In this document: in pieces, positions 57,142 through 64,000 of the stretch
Layout: every line of letters starts with the position of its first letter
Position numbering within the stretch: position 1 is the first letter of the stretch
From: Imbricaverruca yamaguchii
Lineage: Eukaryota; Arthropoda; Thecostraca; Neoverrucidae
DNA: 64,000 bases
Assembly (NCBI GenBank): GCA_034440575.1
Contig: JAOTOL010000902.1
Coordinates: forward strand, 50,001 to 114,000
Direction of reading: 5' to 3'
Made by a program: the position numbers and the translations under genes
The notes under the pieces: model-generated
The model's database searches: none
Seen by the model: the letters and a program-made list of their open reading frames with translations, nothing else
Told to the model about the DNA's origin: nothing

Positions 57142-57480
57142 CAGGAGTGGATCCAGGAGGGCAAATTGGGTCATGACCCCCAAAAGCAAAAGAGGGATCC
57201 AGTCCCTCTTTTGCCTCACCCCAAAGGACATCAATACTTACATCTCCGGACAGCATGTACCACACTGCTCCCTCCCCCATCCCAGGATCAAAACATGGAA
57301 TACATGTGGCCTAACTAGACATCACATTCCCCCCCCCATTATTGGAACATTGCATACCAGCAGGGTCCCATCAGACATCACTCCCCCCCCTATAATGACA
57401 TCAGCTGGGGGCTCCAGCACAGCATGTGCCCACCTAGCCCAAACTGGGTCCCCCTGGGTGGCTCTCTGGATCCACCTCTG
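57142..57480. mobile_element. hAT-type MITE, 339 bp
   Basis: Ends CAGGAGTGGATCCAG and CTGGATCCACCTCTG are inverted with two mismatches. Flanks TGATCAGC (57134-57141) and TGAATAGC (57481-57488) agree at six of eight positions, as an aged 8-bp duplication would. Inside, CAAAAGAGGGA and TCCCTCTTTTG form a hairpin near 57188-57213. It is non-coding. Confidence 0.75.
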
Positions 57481-57488
57481 TGAATAGC

Positions 57489-60388
57489 CATCCCAAAATC
57501 ATTATGCCTAGTTAAACTTGGTAGGTAGGTTGTAAAAGACTAACAGTGCCACATATATCCAAACCCTATCAATACTAGGAGTCGTTCATTTATATATGGA
57601 AAGAAGCCTAGCCTATTTAGATAGGGAAATAAGCAGCCTTTGTATTTTGCCACTTTTCCCCCTATGATTATATATAATATCATTACTTTCATTTCTGGCT
57701 AATTAGTGGCACATATTTTTGCCCCTCATCCAGCTAGACCACTGGCCACTTGTCCCCAGCTGGCTCTCTGATGGATATGTCTTCTTGGGCCCACAATCAC
57801 CATGCTGCTTTTTTGTGTGTGCTGATAAATGCTTTGTTCAGAGCCTGCCCATGTGCACCCATCATACCCACACTTGCACACCTTTCTTGTCCTCTTTTTG
57901 CTGGCTTATCACCATCACCATCATCAACCCTCTATTCTTCTTCTGCAATTCCAAATCCCAACTTTGTTTGGTTCATTCTGTAACAATTAGGGCACAATGT
58001 GAATAAATTCATGCAAGATGTAAGATGGAGCAAATAATGAAAACTGGAGCCCACACCTTCCAGGAGAGGCAGGGGGAGGGCAGGACAATGTCAATAAATG
58101 CATGACTTTTTGGGTGGGAAACAAATGGTAACCATTGACATTTTAACCTCCATAGGCCACTCATTTGACCTCTTATGATTACATATGAGACAAATTTTAA
58201 AATTTTGGTTTAGCTTTGGATACAACATTTGAAAACACCACACTGTGATGCATAAATTGTTTTCCTTTGTATGTTGTCACATTTATCAAACATTTTGACC
58301 ACCATCCTGGACTGGTACAATTTATGGGCACTGGGATGGGGGTCAGCATGTGATGCTTCACTATACACAAATGATCAACAAATGATCTACAGCATTCTTG
58401 AGCTGTCAATGGTGGATAGCTGGAACAAACCCCCAATGGGGAAAGCTTAAAGCAAATTTGAATGATTTTTAGAGCAATCCACAGTATGTCCTCACAAAAC
58501 TCACTCATATTTTCTTGCTATTCTGGCTACTATGATGTATGGGAAAGTGGGGCATGGCAGACCACCCTCTCCCCTGCCATAGACTTTTACCAAGCCAGAT
58601 TTCATTTGCCTTGTGGAAAGACCCATGGAGTGTGCATGCTTTTGGCTATTTCAGATCTTGTCTTAAGCTTTAATCTTGTGTCATGATTTAAAAATGTTGT
58701 TTTTCCACTTTCTGATACAATTTCTTCAATACACAGAAATTTGTAAGTCTTAACAACTAGGTAAGACCGATTTTTGTCTCTAATACCTATGTTCCCTAAA
58801 ATCAAAATTTGAGTGCTAAACAAGCTTGCAGTAGCTAGGAGTTATACTTTACAAAAATAACCCCAAGATAAATCCCAGATCCCAAGCTTCACTTTTGGGC
58901 AAAGTGGACTGCCCATTAGAAAGCAACCCATTGTTTGCAGTGGCAGATCCAGTTCCATTTTGTGGGTGCAATAGGTGGTCATAGCAACCCACGAAATATA
59001 TTACATTTGTCCCAGGTTGTTATTTTGGGATACATTTCAGATTGAGAATCAAATAGTAAATTTCTACCTCCCTGGACATGCCTATGCCACTAAAGTGCAG
59101 CTTCCTTTGCTGAAATTGCTTGCAACTCCTATTTCTAAGACAAGCTACCATGCACAAGTCACAAAATATGTCCCTTGACATTTACATTTAACACAAATGG
59201 CTTGCAATTGAAATGGTCCACTTTGCCCAACAACTTTGAAAATATAAAAATTGAGGTGCCCTCATTGAGCAAGGATTTCAGTTTTGTTATATAAAATATA
59301 GATAAAATTTCCACTTCAAAGAAAGGATAACAAGGCCTTGGGTTCCATCAAAGAGTTGGTCATACCTCCATATGGCATCTCATCTTAGACTTACAGGATG
59401 TCAAACCTTAGGTGGTCTGCTTTGCCTCACTCTTCCCTACCCATGGTTTGTGAGCCTTAGAAGTGTGTGGCCTAGAAGTGTTGTGAATTTAAGCCAGCTT
59501 AAATAATAATAGGCCACTGTCTGGCATAAATTCAATTTAAGCCAACTTTTTTCCCATCCCTATGTTAAATGTCACCATTAATTTGGCCTACTCTTCCCTG
59601 ATCATTTACACACCTGTCCATAAACTTTTGTCTGGGGGAATCACTAGGTGGAGCATAACTCATGCATTTACATGGGGAAATAAGCATAACATGGGAGAGC
59701 TGGTTAAAAATTCATCAAATTAGTGTAGAAGAAGAAGGGGGGGGGTTCTGAACACTTAAGGCACCATGCAACAAATAGCTCTACTGCTGCTTTTGTATGG
59801 CTAATCCAGCAATTCTACTGTGTTTACTGAAAACAAAAATGAACAAGCTATCCATATTCAAACAGTTCCTTTCAATTGAAATCCTCTAACCACTTATAAA
59901 GAGGAACCTTAAAATAGATCATTATTTTGTAGTGATATGCTGTATTCTGAACAGAAAAATGTTGCTGTGCAGGAATACCTGACTGTAACAATTGCAGTAC
60001 AAGCTATTAGTGGTGACTGAAATATGCTGGTGTAATTGCAAAAAAAAAAGTAAATCGCTTCCCTATGGTTTTCTGAAGCCAACTGCTCTTTGAAGCCAAA
60101 AATCATGCCTGTGAACTTTGCATGCTCTGTGCACAAAGAATTAGTAGAACCATGTAATCAGATATTCATATTTTGGTAGAAACAAGTCAATCATTTCTGA
60201 ATACCATAATGTTTTTGTTATCTATGTACTCAACATGATGAGGGCAACATCAAAAGGTAGGTGTTAAGGAACATAACATGTTCAGATACCCCCATACAAT
60301 CCCCTTACACCACCCTCTTCCATAACTGAGTCACTTTTAAACTTTTAAAAATTAAATTTATACACAGATTATGTTGCATTTGGATGTG
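57489..60388. other. Non-coding interval
   Basis: Nearly 3 kb of AT-rich sequence with no gene. A CAGTGGCAGATCCAG near 58939 resembles a hAT MITE end, but I found no matching partner. Short words such as GGTCCACTTTGCCCAA recur near 58905 and 59215, suggesting an old repeat. Confidence 0.4.
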
Positions 60389-60396
60389 ATGATCAC

Positions 60397-60558
60397 CAGT
60401 GGTGGATTTACAGGGCCTGTTTAGTGAGGGCAAATTTTGGGGAGGCAAATGTTAAAAACAGACGAAAGTGCCAAAAACATTGATTTAAAGAAAAATCTGG
60501 CAGTTTAGTGGGGGAAGGGGGCAATTGCCCATTTTGCCCTAATATAGATCCACCACTG
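60397..60558. mobile_element. hAT-type MITE, 162 bp
   Basis: Inverted ends CAGTGGTGGATTTA (60397) and TAGATCCACCACTG (60558) match at 13 of 14 positions. Flanks ATGATCAC and CTTATCAC share six of eight bases. The ends resemble those of the 57142 MITE, so the two may be related families. Confidence 0.75.
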
Positions 60559-60813
60559 CTTATCACAAATATGTTTTCACTTAAACAACTTTCAGCTACA
60601 TCAAATTGACATTGAAGTTTATGCTGCATGGACAGCTTTTCCCCATTTACTAACATGGCAGGGAGATAGTGCAGCAATGCACCAGACACTGTTGTCAGCA
60701 CCAGAGATAGGCAGGCTCAGTTGCAAATTTTACCTGGCTTGATATGGAGGGGGCAAGGCTGGCACAAATTCCAGAAACATAGGTGGGAAAGTAGGTGGAG
60801 AATGGTTGGCAGG

Positions 60814-61064
60814 ATGTTTGACATGATACGAAGATATTAGAAGAGATTCACTGGCAATATTATTTCTTTAGACTGGTTAAAAAGATAAAACTTAGTTTGA
60901 CCAGTTTATATTATAAATTATGATCAAGCACACAAGCATCAAGCACTCATTGCTTGAAAATGATTTATAATAGAAACCAGTCACACTAAGATTTCTCTTT
61001 TAACCAATCTAAAGATCTAATATTGACAGCGAATCACTTCTAACATTCATATCATGTCAAGCAT
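60814..61064. mobile_element. Foldback element, near-palindromic, 251 bp
   Basis: The left ~125 bases (ATGTTTGACATGATACGAAG..., ATTAGAAG, TTTAGACTGGTTAAAA, CAAGCAC) reappear in reverse complement in the right half, ending GTCAAGCAT. The arms differ at roughly one base in seven and meet with almost no loop. A transcript would fold into one long hairpin. Superfamily unknown. Confidence 0.8.
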
Positions 61065-61980
61065 AGCTGATCTTTCTTTCATATGGCCTACAAATTGGGG
61101 TGGATGGTTATTTCCGCCCCCCCCCAATCCACCAAATTTTATGTAATGCCTGGAGGGAACAGACAACAGGTAATGCCTCTTTCTTGGATCATTCCTCATA
61201 CCAGAAGTGATCTCAATGAATTTGAATGGGTAAAAATTGAGCCCAACAGTTTGACTTGAAGTTCACCAAAATCAGCATGCATATCGCCTGGTTATCTACG
61301 GTTCGTTCCAAGTTGAACGGACGCACCAAACCATTTAAGTTTCAGTAATGGCACAGGCTTTTCTCACCTTCAGGTACATATATGTATAGATGAAATCATC
61401 AAAGCTAGATAAAAACAGGTTTCCACTCCGACCATACCCATTCACTAACAATTAGGCCACCACTTCTGTTCGTTCAACAAATGTCCACTTCAGCGATTCC
61501 CTCCTCACATTCAAAATCGAAATCTCTTCCTTCCCAGCTCAGCTGCCCTTTCCCGACTATTTCCTGTTGCTAGTTCCTACTAAGACACGGCGCGGCGACC
61601 AGCCTGCGACCATTTGTCGGTGATTCTCGCCTTTTTTTGAGCCCATTGACTTAGCACGGGTGGTCTCATTGCGACCACCGAGAAAGGCCGACGGGCCGCG
61701 GTGTCCGCCGTGGATATCTGGTATTTTTGGTACCATAAATCTGGTATATTAAAAATATATGCTAGATTGTTAAGATGTGCTAAATTAGTATTTGAAGTGC
61801 AACTTTTTCATGTTAGAAGCACACCTACGACAGGGCTGCCTTCATGGGCTGCAGTCTGCGGAGTTTGATCGGACAGAGCCCAGAAGAGGTGCCACTTTTT
61901 AAAGTATAACGGTCCGGCGAATGGAAGCAACATAAAAGCACGTCCTTGATTTCTTGGGTTTTGCGTGTGTTAGTCTTCGC
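61065..61980. other. Non-coding interval
   Basis: AT-rich at first, with a C run near 61120. From about 61560 to 61720 it becomes CpG-rich with GGCGACCAG and GCGACCA words like those at 35280-35560. No gene is recognised. Confidence 0.4.
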
Positions 61981-62900
61981 TGTTGGTCTCTCAAATCAGC
62001 TTAACCTTAGCGTGTGTGGTCTCCGACGATGTCGGCAGATCGGTGACTTTTTTGACCCCTGAGCAAAACACGCCAACAGGACAGCGGGACCGGGCGATAC
62101 GACGGCAGAAAGCGCAGGACGGGCCGACACAGGAGCGCCGCCAACCCGTCAGGGGGTCGGGGGGGAAACCACGCCAATAAAACGGCAGGATCGGGCGGCA
62201 TGAAACCAATGCAAAGTGCCGCCAGAACGGGCAACACACGAGGCGCCGCCAGTCCGCCCCTGGTCACGGTGGCAACAACAAACACGGTTACAAAGGGCAG
62301 AATCCAGCGACACGACACACAGCAGAGACGGTGACACATGGCCGGCAGTGTGAGGGTGGACATCCTATCGCTGCCTGGTGACATGATGGCGGACCTGCCT
62401 AGATGCCTGCCCCTGCGCTCTGCCGAGCAGAGTTCTTGCGCAACCAGCCAATGCGCACATGCAGCCTAACTCGAGTCAGCCTCCGTCTCACACAACTAGC
62501 CACACTCCTAGCTTCGGCTGCCGGCTACTAATGACGCCCACCCCGGGTCTCACGATGCTGGTGTCGCCTGTGCAGGTTGAGTCCATAATGAAGCAGACAT
62601 CAGAATTGAACTCGTTTGGCATCGCCCCTACCACGTATGTGGCATGCAGCGCCCGCCGCGACCGATGGTGATTAACCAAGGGCTGGACACAACGGCCAGG
62701 AGCGCCTCCGGTGCTTCAGACGTCGGACAGCCAAGCGATGTATTGACGCCTCATTTTGTAGGCGACGAAGCCGGCAACGACGGCAAGGCCGTCCTGCTCC
62801 AGTCCCAGTTTGCTGATGATGGTCGTGTTAAAATTCATGTGAATAGAAGTGGCATCAAACTAATTGAACTGGTTCTTTATTTAGCTATACAAAGATAAGA
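61980..62900. other. GC-rich block of unknown origin before a CR1 fragment
   Basis: GC-rich, with many CGCC/GGCG words and short open frames on both strands, none recognisable. It lies directly upstream of a CR1 fragment in the same orientation (62910 on), but the junction skips the whole endonuclease and RT entry, so it is unlikely to be that element's 5' end in an intact arrangement. Confidence 0.3.
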
Positions 62901-62909
62901 TATGAAGAT

Positions 62910-63520
62910 AAGGTAAGCAGCATATGAAGGCTCCATATTTGATGGCGGTGGCCAAGTTCTATCGGTGACTCAGCAGAAGGACTTTGGTGTTATTCTGAAC
63001 ACAAGATTGGGGGCATCAGAACAGACGAAAGAATCCAGGAAGAAGGCACTGAGAAGGTTTTGGAAATATATAGGAATGTACCATACATAAGTGAGGAAGT
63101 CATCAGGAAGCTTTACTGTGCATGTCAGGCCACATTTGGAATACTGTGTCCAAGCTTTGGCTCCTAGTTATGAAAAAGATTGTTCGCTTTTAGAGAGTAC
63201 AAAATATGGCTACAAAAATGGTTAATGACATAAGCAACCTGGCATATGAGGAAAGATTGAAGAAATTGAACATGTTTTCGCTTAGATATAGAAAGTTGAG
63301 AGGAGCACTCATTGAGGTCTTTAAATTTGTTCATGGTCAGGAGGATGGATATATTAGGTAAATATTTTAATCTAACAGAAATGATGCACCTGAAGGTCAT
63401 CAATTCAAAATTAAAGTTAACTACAGCAGGACAAGGTTAAGACAGTCTTTCTTCACCAACAGGGCAATAGAACACTGGAACCAGATGCCAAAAACCATTG
63501 TCAGTAGCAGCACATTGACG
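62910..63520 (+). pseudogene. CR1-type LINE, copy D (C-terminal fragment)
   Basis: At nucleotide level it matches copies A and B from the AAGCAGCATATGAAGGCTCC block to GTCAGTAGCAGCACATTGA, covering the RT thumb and CR1 tail. Several small deletions break every frame. It is cut at both ends: there is no RT palm, and the 3' end gives way at about 63520 to satellite-like sequence. Confidence 0.85.
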
Positions 63521-63790
63521 TCCGTGAAGTTGGCAGGAGTTCGATATTCACATTCAGCAGAAATAGACGACCCCTTCGATTTCGCCCAAACTCGGTGAGA
63601 CGGTAGTACCAAGGTCCCTGACCCACCGTGCAGACGCATTCCACGGGGCATCGAATGGTTTGACCGCCAGAGGTCAACATAGGTCAACAATCAAATAATG
63701 CCGGAATGCCTAGGATATATAGCGCATTCGATTCGCACCGACACGCTGATTCCGACACTGCTATTATTTACTCCGTAGCACAAACGGTTA
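63521..63790 (+). repeat. Diverged satellite unit related to the arm array
   Basis: It contains GACCCCTTCGATTTCGCC, then about 100 bases later TTTGACCGCCAGAGGTCAAC with another AGGTCA, then GACACGCTGATTCCGACACTG. These follow the same order and spacing as CCGGACCCCTACGATTT, TTTGACCTCCAGAGGTCAA and CGACTCGCTGATTCCAGTAG in the arms, but strongly diverged. Confidence 0.5.
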
Positions 63791-64000
63791 ATGAGTTATA
63801 ACCAATTATGTACCTATATTACTCACAGCATTGCTTCCCACACATTCCCATGCATTATTCACTTTCCCATTCAGGAAATGTGTATGCAATACACATAGTC
63901 GTAACGCCAATAACGTGGGCAGTCCAGCGGTGGCACTAGAATCATTGGCGTCCGATTAATTCCGGAGATATATCAAAATATGTCCCGATAAAATCAGTTT
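63791..64000. other. Non-coding end of window
   Basis: No gene or repeat recognised. Confidence 0.4.

Overview
This is a gene-poor, transposon-dense window of an animal nuclear genome. Coding traces are eukaryotic mobile-element proteins with spliced exons, tRNA-derived SINEs, CR1-type LINEs, Penelope-like, hAT, piggyBac and P-element/THAP9-type sequences. The mix, plus degenerate GGTTAG-rich DNA near 2.95-3.2 kb, suggests an arthropod, perhaps a chelicerate such as a tick. That assignment is inference; no host gene I recognise fixes the species.

Layout. 0-2.2 kb: a LINE reverse transcriptase tail and a decayed Cc8K15.2-like gene. 3.3-4.3 kb: a two-copy 505-bp tandem repeat. 4.88-6.94 kb: a non-autonomous hAT element with a perfect 8-bp target duplication, itself carrying a ~1 kb insertion packed with AGGTCA half-sites. 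7.8-34.2 kb: a very large inverted duplication. Its left arm (8653-18238) and right arm (25419-34236) each hold, from outside in, CR1 fragments, a 30-bp minisatellite, a hAT-like transposase-derived gene, an SGNH-esterase fragment, a Penelope-like element and a 145/165-bp satellite. A ~7.2 kb unique spacer contains a TTAA-flanked MITE and two candidate exons. The arms differ by scattered substitutions, microsatellite length and a 798-bp deletion in the right arm. Junction structure suggests the right arm is the copy.

34-43 kb: a zinc-finger exon, a CpG-rich patch, and the longest CR1 copy (endonuclease plus reverse transcriptase), which is interrupted by a second copy of the hAT element. 43.9-53.3 kb: a P-element/THAP9-like gene on the minus strand, decayed, with recognisable exons and splice sites. 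A piggyBac element with an uninterrupted transposase and perfect TTAA/TIR ends sits in its first intron, a MITE sits inside the piggyBac leader, and a tRNA-derived SINE sits inside one of its exons. 53-64 kb: degenerate tandem repeats, a LINE RNase H fragment, strong hairpins, small hAT MITEs, a foldback element, another CR1 fragment and a diverged satellite unit.

Two observations stand out. One is the inverted duplication. The other is a set of 54-66 bp insertions, each flanked by 8-15 bp target duplications, that consist only of a hairpin plus the TAAAAC-type tail of the local tRNA-derived SINE; one is inserted in frame in a transposase-like ORF. No intact host gene can be claimed.
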